Shown here piece after piece: positions 54,822 through 64,000 of a stretch of DNA of 64,000 bases. The notes below the pieces were generated by a model, which saw only the letters and a list, made by a program, of their open reading frames with translations, ran no database searches and was not told where the DNA came from. The DNA is taken from assembly GCA_002099365.1 (NCBI GenBank), contig MSED01000009.1, positions 2,046,001 to 2,110,000 on the forward strand, written 5' to 3'. The position numbers and the translations under genes were made by a program. Numbering within the stretch: position 1 is the first letter of the stretch; every line of letters begins with the position of its first letter. The stretch is from Phialophora verrucosa (lineage: Eukaryota > Ascomycota > Eurotiomycetes > Chaetothyriales > Herpotrichiellaceae).

Positions 54822-56453
54822 TCATGCTTCGAAGACCCCTTCGAGCCCGTCGACGCTCGGCCGTCCGGAAGGCTCACAGCGATGGATATAGCGGCTCATG
54901 ACTTGTACCAGCTCGTCAGCCGTGGCATCATGGGCAGGCGGTCTATCCCGGCGCTGACTGTCGAGGGTCTGCCTAGCTAATGCCACAAACCATTCGTGAT
55001 GATCGTCTTCTTGCCCACTTGGTGGTGGCGACTGTGTCGGCGTCGTTCTCGTTGCTGACCCTGTCTGCTGGGCTCCGATACAGGCCATCCAGAGGACTAG
55101 CTCTTCGTGTTGGGTCTGCCAGTCCTCTCCGGACTGGACCATCACCGAGAGAGAGTGGTAAAGGCGATTGACACCTGACCATGAGAAGGCCGTGGGATCT
55201 CTGAGCGAGCTTGTATCTGCCCGAGATCGTCGTGCGGCCTCGACATCGGCTATCACGTTCAGGATACTCTGCTTGATGCATTCGGAGAGCATGCCTTGGA
55301 GTGGATCGCTCGGCGAAGTTGGTGATATTGAGAGCAGGCGATGAACAAGGGCGTGCGATCGCCTCGTGGCCCATTGTTCGATGGAGGATCTGGTAAAATT
55401 GTGGATGTGGTTGTACTGCTGGACTTGAAACCAGTGAACCGTGTCGTTGATGATGGGGGCTAGGTCTTGATGTACAACCGGACCGTACTCAAGCAGCCCT
55501 GAGCCACTTGGCATGACTCCGCTCTGCGCCAGGTCAGGGAGGATCTCGGTCTGCATGCGTTGCTGTGGCAGTGCACCAGGATCCCAAGTAAGGGGCATTA
55601 AGGGAGTTTCTCCAGCACCGCCGGCGACCAGCAGGTCCCACAGCCAACAAACCAGCCGCATCGGTATCTCCATCACCTCCAACCCGCCGATCGATTGAAT
55701 GAGATGCTGCACCATCCGCAAATGCGTTCTGGCTCCTTCGAAGTTGTTCACGTACCGTTCGAATGTCGAAAGTGCCTTGAGGTCAAATATGAGACTCTCG
55801 TTCGGCTGGGGATCACTCGCGGCGAGATGGTGGCGTAGATGTTGCAGAGCCTTGCCCATGCAGTATTCGGGAGCGTCATGCCTGTCCAGCTGTAGCCGCA
55901 AAATGAACTTCATAAAGCCGCTGCTGGCCGCGAGCAAGGAAAACATATGCATTCTGTTCTCCAGGCAGCCTAATACGATCCGATTGATCGTTGCAAGGCA
56001 GGAATCCGATCCAGGTAGAGCTTCGTCCAGCACTTCCAAGTCTTGGAATACAGAAGGGAGCCAGCTCTCCACCGCGTACTGAAAGGCATTGTGCGACCAC
56101 CAGGCATCGTCTGGCGTCTCAAGGTAACTGAACGGGTCTGTACTGTTGCCGGTGATCTGCGTCATGGCAGCAGGTGACGGGGCGGCCGACGTCTCAGCAG
56201 AACTCGTCTCGGACACGGCGCCCTGCCTTCCCCAGCCCACAATGCTTTGTGCGTGCGTTGCTTGCGTCTGGGCATTGTAGAGTCGTTGCTGTCGCCGTAA
56301 GGAGGCACGCCACTGTCGTGCGTGGCTGGTAATTGTTCGAAGTTCATCACGTTCCTGTCGAGTTGCCGAGAGTCTCTCCGAGTCGGGTGTTCTGTTGACC
56401 CAGAGGAAGTCTGGGTTGGTACTGCTGGCTCGTCCACGCCCTCGTCGTGACAT
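54822..56453 (-). CDS. Fungal-specific transcription factor (DUF3468 type) without a zinc cluster
   Basis: Intronless, 543 aa. The N-terminus FLWVNRTPDSERLS followed by spaced Arg residues and ITSHARQWRASLRRQQR is the same lead-in pattern as in the transcription factor at 24839 and other DUF3468 proteins. No Zn2Cys6 cluster is seen. The centre has the typical middle-homology layout: WWSHNAFQYAVESWLP, ALQHLRHHLA (with a NxxLIFDLKALSTFE block), then GARTHLRMVQHLIQSIGG and IPMRLVCWLWDLLVAGG. The 3' end is Gln/Pro/Ser-rich. Probably nuclear, of unknown target. Its 5' flank is a 2-kb gap before the FAHD1-like gene, which is divergent from it. Confidence 0.82.
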   Translation of the reverse strand: MSRRGRGRASSTNPDFLWVNRTPDSERLSATRQERDELRTITSHARQWRASLRRQQRLYNAQTQATHAQSIVGWGRQGAVSETSSAETSAAPSPAAMTQITGNSTDPFSYLETPDDAWWSHNAFQYAVESWLPSVFQDLEVLDEALPGSDSCLATINRIVLGCLENRMHMFSLLAASSGFMKFILRLQLDRHDAPEYCMGKALQHLRHHLAASDPQPNESLIFDLKALSTFERYVNNFEGARTHLRMVQHLIQSIGGLEVMEIPMRLVCWLWDLLVAGGAGETPLMPLTWDPGALPQQRMQTEILPDLAQSGVMPSGSGLLEYGPVVHQDLAPIINDTVHWFQVQQYNHIHNFTRSSIEQWATRRSHALVHRLLSISPTSPSDPLQGMLSECIKQSILNVIADVEAARRSRADTSSLRDPTAFSWSGVNRLYHSLSVMVQSGEDWQTQHEELVLWMACIGAQQTGSATRTTPTQSPPPSGQEDDHHEWFVALARQTLDSQRRDRPPAHDATADELVQVMSRYIHRCEPSGRPSVDGLEGVFEA

Positions 56454-58622
56454 TGTACGATATGCATGTCAGGCTGCCCATCGTGCATCTCGGTGAGGTG
56501 GACACGGGCATGATATCCATATCTAGTTGGAGCGTCTTGGGTCTCAAGCCGAATGAAGACCGGCTGTACCAGCAGTAGGCCTGATCGATCGAAGCGCAAG
56601 GAGGGTTCCATTGTCGAGGGCGTGAGATCTAGGTGACCTCGTGAAAGCACGCATCGACTAATGGCGTCGCTGATGCCGTTCGACATAATAGCGCAACAGG
56701 AAAAGAACCGGAGGCAAAAGCGGAACACCCTTTGACGTATTTCCTGGTGTTGACTGTGAACGGCAGCATCGGACGGAACATAACGAGCGTGATGACAGGG
56801 ATTGTCCTTCGTGCAGCCCGTGCCTGGCCCCTAAGCGCAAGCGAACCAACCACTTTCACAACACCTGCTGCCCCCAGTAGATAGTTCAGCCACAGACCAA
56901 TCCAGTTGTGCATGCTGTATCATTGTTAATCCGAAATCGTACAACGCTCGAGCACTGCATTTTCCAAATTCTTCTGGCGTGGCTTGTCGAGGATCCCCTC
57001 GTATTGCTGGGTCCTCGACGCAGACGGCTTGCGCTAATGGGAGCGGTAGTCGCTGATGGCATTTGGAGAGACACGTCGTACACACGTAGCTACAAGCCAG
57101 GAAACGGACTTGCTGAGTTTAGTCAGCCAGCAGCTGCCAGGGATCCCGAACTAGAGCCGCGATATCCTGCGATCTCCGTGCACACGATCCGCCCGATATC
57201 AAGCTGACCTTCGTCTCAAAAACGGCGGTCAATCTTGCCACACAGCAGATATAAAGGCTCAAGCTGGGAGAATAGGGTTTCCTGCTTGTCAAAACAGAGC
57301 AGAGGTGACCAGTGTCTTCTCCGGAATGCATTGGATAGGTGCTGACTGGCGAAAGTACCTCGATTGAGCACATAAACGTCGCATCTATTGCCCGAAGTCT
57401 CATTTCCCCGGCGGCGAACAGGAAGAAGACGTCGCGCATAGGCTCAGCGCCTCCGGAAATGTCACCGTACAATATCTAGTAGGCTCGCGTCAAATGGCGT
57501 GCCAAGTAGCAGAGAAAATCTCACTCCCTCGTAGACATTTCTCTCCACCGGATCCGCGATGAATGTGGGTGTGCCCGCAGTTCTGATCTCACCGACAAGT
57601 ACTAAGCACCTCTTGTCGAGAAGCACCTAAATTAACGGTCGCTGTTGTGTACGAGAATCGCAAAAGCTGTGGCCATGACCGCCTCGCCATGTTCGAACGG
57701 CTCCACAGTATAAAGCCAACGATACAGATTACTTCGAAGCCAACCATGTTTCCGAGCAGGGACAACGCTACGTTCTCGTGTGCGTAGTGCCGACACCAGC
57801 TAGTCAGGATGGACGTTCAGTTAATGCCGCAACACGAAACGGAGTTGGAGGTCTCGCTTCTGGTCATGAACGCTTCGCTTGAGCGCAAGGTGTGTCTCCT
57901 CTCGGCCACGAAGGACAGCAGGACTGGAGAGTTGGATTGCGCTTCAAGACACGGACGCGCGCTGGATGCCTGTGAGCGGGTCGATGGATGTTGGGGACTC
58001 ACAGCAGACCGCCCCAACAGCCGACACACCCTGTAACGTTGGAACCCGGCGTCAGAGACGTCAGTTGAAGAAGAGTGAGAACATGGCGAAAGTTTGAGGC
58101 AAGCGGGAGCGTCGGCTCGAAATTGCCGCTTTAGGAAGCCCATGCATATATCGCAGGAGCGGCAGGCCAAGCATCGAGGTTTAATGGCGTCGAAGATCGC
58201 GACGTGTGCGGCTCCGCTCGTAGAAAACCGGCGGAATCAACAGGTAGACAGAGAGGTGGGATGGGCCAAAGGAAAGCTGGATGATGTTATTGACTGCCCG
58301 ACCGGGTGATAGTTCCTGCCGTCATCTCCTCGCCCGCAGGAGGCAGCGAGGAGCGAGGCCCGCAACCTCGCGTGCGTCTTTAATTCCGAAGCGTGGCCGA
58401 GTGTTCGTCAGATGCAAGGCACCGTATCGCGATCCGCGCAGCGGATCCCTTCAATCGAGGTGGGCTGGTTGGCAGCCAGTACCGGGACGAGCACTGTGCT
58501 TCGTATTGGTGAGGGGTAAGCCTTTGTGCCTTTGCGGCTTTCTTCTCGAACACTGCAGAGCTTGCCAACACGAGCGCGACTGATATCTTTTCCGCTTGCC
58601 ATCGCAGTGGTAGTCGTGCGCC
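56454..58622. promoter_or_regulatory. Divergent intergenic region between the transcription factor and the FAHD1-like gene
   Basis: Holds the promoters of both genes. The minus-strand frame 56162-56728 overlaps the transcription factor start and has no domain, and those at 57119-57472 and 57817-58170 lack domains. No repeat of note. Confidence 0.45.
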
Positions 58623-59391
58623 ATGGCCAGTATCAAAGCAAATTGCCGCAAGGTCATCTGTATTGGGCGCAATTATGCGTATGCCACCCCCTCGGTTCGT
58701 CATTTGGTCTGCCGTCGACTAACACCGTCGTGTCGGCAGGGACCACATCACTGAGCTGAACTCAGCCCGCCCAGCCCAACCGTTCTTCTTCCTCAAGCCG
58801 CCTTCCTCGATCCTTTTGCCGGACAAGGGACCCATTATCCGTCCGCGTGGCGTTACTCTACACCATGAAGTCGAGTTGGGCCTTGTAATTGGCAAAACCC
58901 CGAAGCCCTTGAAGAACCTGCGGGCAGATGACTCAAAGTTTCTCGATCACATTCAAAGCTACTTCTTGAGCATTGACGTGACAGCTCGAAATGTGCAAGA
59001 TGAGGCTAAGAAGAAAGGCCTTCCCTGGAGCATCTCCAAAGGCTTTGATACCTTTTTGCCAATAAGCCATGAGATCCCCTTCGACCGCATCCCAGATCCG
59101 CATGATGTGCTTTTGTGGTTGAGTGTAAACGGAGAAACCAGACAAAGGGACAACTCCAATTTGATGCTCTTCAATATTCCACGAATGCTCTCCGACATCA
59201 GCAAGGTTATGGCGCTCGAGGAAGGCGACATCATTTTGACCGGTACACCTAAAGGTGTTGGCCCCATGAAGGGCGGAGATATAGTGAAGTGTGGGCTGGA
59301 GGTGGACGGTCAAGAAGTGGTCGAGGCAAGAATGAACGTCGAAGTTGTCGATGATGAGAGCGTGGATGGATACGTTTTTAAAGAGACGTAA
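58623..59391 (+). CDS. Fumarylacetoacetate hydrolase-family protein (FAHD1-like acylpyruvase/oxaloacetate decarboxylase)
   Basis: Two exons, 58623-58678 and 58740-59391; 235 aa, the usual length. The intron (61 bp) has a GACTAAC branch site. Motifs in order: ICIGRNYADHITEL, PFFFLKPPSS, LHHEVELGLVIG (metal-binding glutamates), FLSIDVTARNVQDEAKKKG, PWSISKGFDTFLP, and ILTGTPKGVGPMKGGD. FAHD1 enzymes use Mg2+ to cleave acylpyruvates and decarboxylate oxaloacetate, in mitochondria in animals; no clear presequence is seen here. It converges on the coiled-coil gene, with 125 bp between stops. Confidence 0.92.
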
Positions 59392-59516
59392 GATGCCTCG
59401 TTGGTCTCGACCTGGAGATGTCACAACTCGAATCAAATGAACAATCGATGCTATGCCGGCGGTGTCTTCATCGCATCTTCGAGGATGTCCATCCGATACG
59501 CAACGACCTTCTGCAC

Positions 59517-61277
59517 CTACTCTTCATCCGTGGTAGGTAAGATCGGGATCTCAGGAGGTGGTGGCAGAGGCAATCGTTGCTGATTTCTCTCTTTTCTGTG
59601 TTGACGTTGCACACCATCACCACAACGTTTGGCAGATCTTCGTTTCCTCGGGATGTCCCGTGCCTTGGTGGGTTCGATATTGACAGAGTAGTTTTCTTTG
59701 TACAGAAAGCCTTCGTCGTCGCTGCTTTCGGCTGCAACTTTTGCCGCGTCTTGCTTTGCTGACAGCACTTGAGATTTGATATCTTTAAGATTGCTAGTCT
59801 TGTCCTTCTCTGGTTTCAATCGCCTTTTTGGATGCCCAGCGTTGACAGACTCGGCTTCTCTCTTTCTTGTGCTGAGAGGCCCCAGTTTCCATGTCACCGC
59901 CGCCTCCAAACTGACATCGGCGACCTGAAGTTTAGCAGAACCGTTCTCAGCTTGCTGTTGCTGAACATTTTGGACATTCTTGTTCCTGGCCACCTTGGAC
60001 TGTGGTTTCTTCTTCTTTGCTAGGGCTCCAGACTTCGGTTGGAGCTTTGGGTTGGAGCTCAGGTCACTAGCACGAGCGCTGGGATTAGGTGGGTTGACTG
60101 TTGTTGGGTGCACAGCCTTAGCCGCTGGAGCGGGGATTTCGTGCGAAGATGCCTTCAACTTATCCTTCTGGACAAGACGTTGGCTTCGACGTAAAGGTTC
60201 ATGACCAGTTGCCCGTCCAGTCTTTGGTTTCTGGGCCATCTTGCTATCCGTGCGGCATTCGTTGCTGTCATTCGCGCCGGCCGTGGCAGGCATGTCCTCC
60301 ATCTGCCTTGGGGATGAGGACAGTGCCTGCGTGTTACGCGCTGGGTGTATTGCATTGTTCGCAAGAACCTGTGAGCACAGGTTGCCAAATGTGGTAATGT
60401 TGATCCAGGTCCACCCGTTCGCTTCAAGCCACTGCTGACATTGTCTCTTATGAGATTCGCTGAAGATTCCGCCTGCGAAACTGCGCACGACCGTCTCTTC
60501 AAAACTGCTCGGCAAGCTCTCCAATATTTTCAAACCCTGCTCATAGTAGGAGGCCCATTCATCGAATCTCCTCTGGCGAAGCGTCTTGATTCTGGCAAGC
60601 TGCGTGGCCTCCGCGGTCGAGGGCGGCAACATGTTCAGCGAGTCATCCTTATTAGGGGGGTATTGATGGTGACCTGCATAGCTGCTCGTGTCTGCGTTCG
60701 CATCCAAATCAAGATCATCAGGCACTGTCTCGTGGGGCCCATGATGGACCTCGAGGCGATCGGAAGCCGCCGGCGAAGTGCGCGCCTCTTCGCGGTGGTT
60801 ATGCTGTTGAGAGTCCAGGACTTGAATGGACTCAGAAACACGGTTGACTGGCGGCAATGTGGCATTTACTGTCAGTGGATTGATACGAAGCTCATCAACT
60901 CGATCCTTTAGGGATTCGACCACCATTGCATCGGCTTTCCTATCAAGAGCGATCTGAAAGCTTTCCAAGCTGACTTGAATGTGGCGTGCTTGCTGCTCCT
61001 GAGCAGCGACGACATTCTGAGTGTCAGTTAATAATGTCTGAACCTGTGCTTCCAGGGAAGTTCTCGCTGCATGCTCAGCTTTGATAGCGGTGATGTTGGT
61101 GGCCTTCAAGTCCCTCACCTCGTCACACAAGGCGGCGACTTGTTCGAGGCAAGCTACGAGCTGCTTTTGCAAGATGGCATTCTCACGACAAATTTTGTGG
61201 GCTCTAAGCAAGTCACTGCCATAGGCGACAATTGATTGCCGATCTGACAGCGGACTGAAAGGCATCGCTGTGACCAT
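59517..61277 (-). CDS. Unrecognised coiled-coil protein with long basic, disordered tail
   Basis: Intronless, 586 aa from the ATG at 61277 (MVTAMPFSPLSD); the frame is open 18 codons further but starts there with a non-ATG. A coiled coil spans about residues 20-145 (ICRENAILQKQLVACLEQ, then KAEHAARTSLEAQVQTLL). The middle has a compact segment with RRFDEWASYYEQGLKILES, VVRSFAGGIF and QQWLEANGWTWINITTFG, which looks like a folded domain. The second half is Lys/Arg/Ser-rich with AARKxR-like nuclear signals (RKRRSAKR) and an acidic end (TTDEE). It resembles chromatin or kinetochore-associated coiled-coil proteins only in general architecture; a shugoshin assignment was considered but the diagnostic motifs are not seen. 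Confidence 0.7.
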   Translation of the reverse strand: MVTAMPFSPLSDRQSIVAYGSDLLRAHKICRENAILQKQLVACLEQVAALCDEVRDLKATNITAIKAEHAARTSLEAQVQTLLTDTQNVVAAQEQQARHIQVSLESFQIALDRKADAMVVESLKDRVDELRINPLTVNATLPPVNRVSESIQVLDSQQHNHREEARTSPAASDRLEVHHGPHETVPDDLDLDANADTSSYAGHHQYPPNKDDSLNMLPPSTAEATQLARIKTLRQRRFDEWASYYEQGLKILESLPSSFEETVVRSFAGGIFSESHKRQCQQWLEANGWTWINITTFGNLCSQVLANNAIHPARNTQALSSSPRQMEDMPATAGANDSNECRTDSKMAQKPKTGRATGHEPLRRSQRLVQKDKLKASSHEIPAPAAKAVHPTTVNPPNPSARASDLSSNPKLQPKSGALAKKKKPQSKVARNKNVQNVQQQQAENGSAKLQVADVSLEAAVTWKLGPLSTRKREAESVNAGHPKRRLKPEKDKTSNLKDIKSQVLSAKQDAAKVAAESSDDEGFLYKENYSVNIEPTKARDIPRKRRSAKRCGDGVQRQHRKERNQQRLPLPPPPEIPILPTTDEE

Positions 61278-61923
61278 ATGCCACCTCGGTGAGGAGACCG
61301 AAACAGGTTGCAGGTTTGGAGCGGTGTCCAAGAGGGTGGGCGAGCTGAAGGAGATTGGCAGCAGGTTGACGAAAGAATGAAAGAAGAGTGAGAGGTGGAA
61401 TCAGAGAGAACTAAGGCACTGCGATTACCTCGTTGGCTGCTACAAAGGAAACAGCAATGAGCTCAAGTCGCAAACAGGAAGGCTGGCGTCTGGATTTCAA
61501 TGTCTGAAATGGATTTCTCTACCTGTCTATCATAAAGCACAATAGCCCATCGTCCATTTCGTGTCACATCAGAATGCTAGTGCAGATCCATGTTGTGCAG
61601 TCTGAGAACCCTAGCCAACAGCCATTGCCAGCTAAGAAATTAGGAAGCAGAAACGCCCGCGATATCTGCCACGCATAGGACACTTCGGCCGTCGGAATGT
61701 GATATCACCGCGCTCGTATGCCTGTGGGAAGCATCCGTGTGACCATAAAATGAAGTGAAAAATACAGGACTTTTCAGTGAAGCGACAGATCTTGAGCCAA
61801 GTAGTCAGAGACAAGCTTCATCCCACTTTTCTCAGTCAGTCGCGAACCAGTGCAGCAACAAACGCCATCCACATGCCAAGCTCGGAGATGATCGATTTTG
61901 TTGCAAGCAGGAGGGATGCCGAC
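61278..61923. other. Intergenic region
   Basis: Upstream of the coiled-coil gene and downstream of eIF4A (both minus). Holds the coiled-coil gene promoter and eIF4A 3' UTR. No frame is supported. Confidence 0.4.
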
Positions 61924-63324
61924 TTAGATGAGGTCTAGTAGAAAATGTCAGCAAATGATCGGCATAGCACAAGTCGGGAGGAGACAGCTTACCAGCAACG
62001 TTCATAGGCATCTCTTCGATTTGAGTGCTGTAGAATTGTTCGATTTCGCGCATCATACGGACGTCGTCGGCCGTGACGAAGTTGATGGCAACACCCTTTC
62101 GTCCGAAGCGACCACCGCGACCAATACGATGGATGTAGTTCTCGCGGTTAGCGGGGAGATCGTAGTTGATGACCAAGGAGACCTGCTGCACGTCGATACC
62201 ACGGGCTAGGAGATCGGTGGCAATCAGGACACGAGAAGAACCCGATCGGAATTCTTTCATGATCACATCGCGCTGAGCCTGCTCCATATCTCCGTGCATG
62301 GCGGAGACCGTGAAGTCACGTGCCTGCAGCTTGTCGGTGAGCCAGTCCACCTTTCTGCGAGTGTTGCAGAAGATAACAGCTTGGGTGATGGTAACCGTCT
62401 CGTAGAGATCGGAGAGGGTATCCAACTTCCATTCCTCCTTCTCAACGGCAATGTAGAATTGCTTGATACCTTCGAGGGTCAATTCTGCCTTCTTGACGAG
62501 AATTCGGACAGGGTCGCGCATGAACTTAGTGGTGACCTCAAGAACGTCTTGAGGCATAGTGGCGGACAAGAGGACGACCTGGGTGGATTGCGGAAGCAGT
62601 TGGAAGATGTCGTAGATTTGCTCGGTGAAACCGCGCTGCGATCAAAAATTAGTCTTTGTGACGGGGACTAGGCTGGCCAGCACTTACAGAAAGCATTTCA
62701 TCGGCCTCATCCAAGATGAACATCTTCATGTTGTCCGTCTTCAGAACACGTCGCTGGATCATGTCCTGAACACGGCCGGGAGTTCCAACCACAACTTGAG
62801 GACCGTCCTGGAGCGCCTTCATGTCGTCTCGGACGTTTGTGCCACCGATGCAGGCATGGCATTCGACGTTCATGAAATCGCCGATTGCAACCACGACCTT
62901 CTGGATTTGTTGGGCAAGTTCACGGGTAGGGGCAAGGATCAAAGCCTGGCACGCCTTGAGATTGGGGTCAATCTTCTGGAGGGCCGAGATCGAGAAGGTA
63001 GCAGTCTTTCCAGTGCCGGATTGTGCCTGCGCAATCACGTCGCTCCCCTTGATGACGGGCATGATTGCTCCTGTGTTTTGTCAGCCTTCATTCGGATGGT
63101 TTTGAGATGGTACTTACTCTGCTGGATGGCGGACGGGCGTTCGAACCCGTATGCGTACACGCCGCGCAGGAGCTCTGGTTTGAGGTTCATGTTGTCAAAG
63201 CTGTCAACGACTTCATCGTAGTTCGACTCGATCTGGTTTTCATTGATTTCTTCGAGACCTGCGCTGGTTAGGCAAACTGAGTCTGAAGTGACGGAGTGAG
63301 GGAAAACTCACCTTTGTCGGCCAT
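61924..63324 (-). CDS. TIF1: Translation initiation factor eIF4A, DEAD-box RNA helicase
   Basis: Five exons: 63324-63312 (13 nt, MADK), 63258-63118, 63070-62688, 62635-61993 and 61934-61924 (11 nt, DLI and stop); 396 aa, the expected length. Q motif GFERPSAIQQ, motif I QSGTGKTA, PTRELAQQ, TPGR, DEAD, SAT, IATDLLARGID and HRIGRGGR are all present. It unwinds 5' UTR structure as part of eIF4F. The closing MNVADLI is the family's usual C-terminus, which confirms the 11-nt last exon. All four introns are 47-58 bp GT-AG. The 5' flank (63325 on) includes the promoter. Confidence 0.97.
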
Positions 63325-64000
63325 GATTGCGGTTATGAATGGTGATTTCGAGGCTCCGAGCGTCGAAATCAGTTGAGTGTTATTGAGTTGTGGTGTTGTG
63401 TTTTGTCAAAGGATTCTCTGGGTGAGAATCCGAGTTGATGTGGGTAGTGGTTTATGTTGTCGCAGAATGTGCTGTGATGGCGCGGTTGAAGAAAAAAATG
63501 AGACTTGTATCATCTGCGCCGTCGGAAATCTTGGCAGGTAGACCGAGTGCCGCTGGGCAGCGCCACACAGGGCTTTTCCCCCACCAGGGTGGCGCCTATC
63601 CCGATGCAGGCTATTCAAATTCTGCACTCCGTCTACTGCTTTCTAGACATCAACAGCCTTTCATGGAAACAGTGACTCATCTCTCCATCATCCAGCCACT
63701 AGAAAACCGTCCGGGGATTCGGATATAACATGCTGTCGCCTCCCAGAAATACCGATAGCACTCCAAACAGATGAGTGCAACTGCCCTTTTGCAAAGACAG
63801 GCCACGCACGCAGAGACGACCTGTAATTCCAGCATAGACAATGAAGCAATCGTCTTGGACAATGCCGAGAACACGTCCAGTCGACATCCGCTAAGTGTGA
63901 AACCCTCTGGGAATGAATTGACGCTGGGTGCCTCTCAATTTTGCGCCCAGGGTTTTATGGGTTTCTTTGGCCGCCTGCCTGGTGCCCTACTGCTGGAAGT
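63325..64000. promoter_or_regulatory. eIF4A upstream region
   Basis: No other gene is seen up to the window end. The leader next to the start is rich in GTTGTG-type sequence (minus strand CACAAC), consistent with a 5' UTR; a further leader intron cannot be excluded. Short frames on both strands have no domain. Confidence 0.45.

Noticed and set aside
59517..61277. Shugoshin
   Set aside because: A coiled coil and basic tail fit loosely, but the diagnostic N- and C-terminal motifs are not found.

Overview
The window is nuclear DNA of a filamentous ascomycete (Pezizomycotina). The evidence is short introns (mostly 47-140 bp) with GTRNGY donors, CTAAC-type branch sites and YAG acceptors, together with a HET-domain protein, two DUF3468-type fungal transcription factors, a fungal hybrid histidine kinase and fungal sugar-porter and P450 families. 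Order or genus cannot be fixed from the sequence alone. I support 23 protein-coding genes plus one decayed gene fragment, about one gene per 2.8 kb. I saw no convincing tRNA, rRNA, intact transposon or CRISPR array.

Layout. Bases 1-181 hold a decayed piece of a HET-domain gene, and no gene is seen from there to 1.9 kb. From 1.9 to 23.4 kb the genes are mostly conserved housekeeping or regulatory ones: a membrane-anchored M13 metalloprotease (-), a medium-chain enoyl-reductase-like dehydrogenase (+), a deaminase with a signal peptide and a C-terminal KDEL (-), a coiled-coil/NYN-like DUF7923-type protein (-), the CCR4-NOT subunit NOT2 (-), the proteasome shuttle and protease DDI1 (-), a polyamine/arylalkylamine-type acetyltransferase (+), a small conserved Ser/Thr-rich protein (+) and a PAS-PAS hybrid histidine kinase (+).

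From 24.8 to 38.6 kb the content looks accessory: a transcription factor without a zinc cluster, followed directly by a 15-copy 12-bp minisatellite, then a divergent P450, a HET incompatibility-type protein, a nine-intron sugar transporter, an orphan zinc-knuckle protein and a short-chain dehydrogenase. No polyketide synthase, peptide synthetase or terpene synthase is present, so this is not shown to be a biosynthetic cluster.

From 39.4 to 64 kb core metabolism returns: URA5 (orotate phosphoribosyltransferase) and MET13 (methylenetetrahydrofolate reductase) are divergent. They are followed by a large Ser-rich fungal protein, an atypical hexokinase, a second transcription factor without a zinc cluster, a FAHD1-like hydrolase, an unrecognised coiled-coil/basic protein and eIF4A. 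Long non-coding gaps (46.9-49.8, 51.4-54.8 and 56.5-58.6 kb) separate them, one with an 11-copy heptamer repeat.

Points most worth a second look are the ER-type deaminase (signal peptide plus KDEL), the intron that splits the DDI1 start codon, two GC-AG introns, the HET fragment at the left edge that matches the HET gene 31 kb away, the minisatellite abutting a transcription-factor stop codon, the orphan zinc-knuckle gene and the atypical hexokinase. All exon limits were placed by eye from splice signals and reading-frame continuity.
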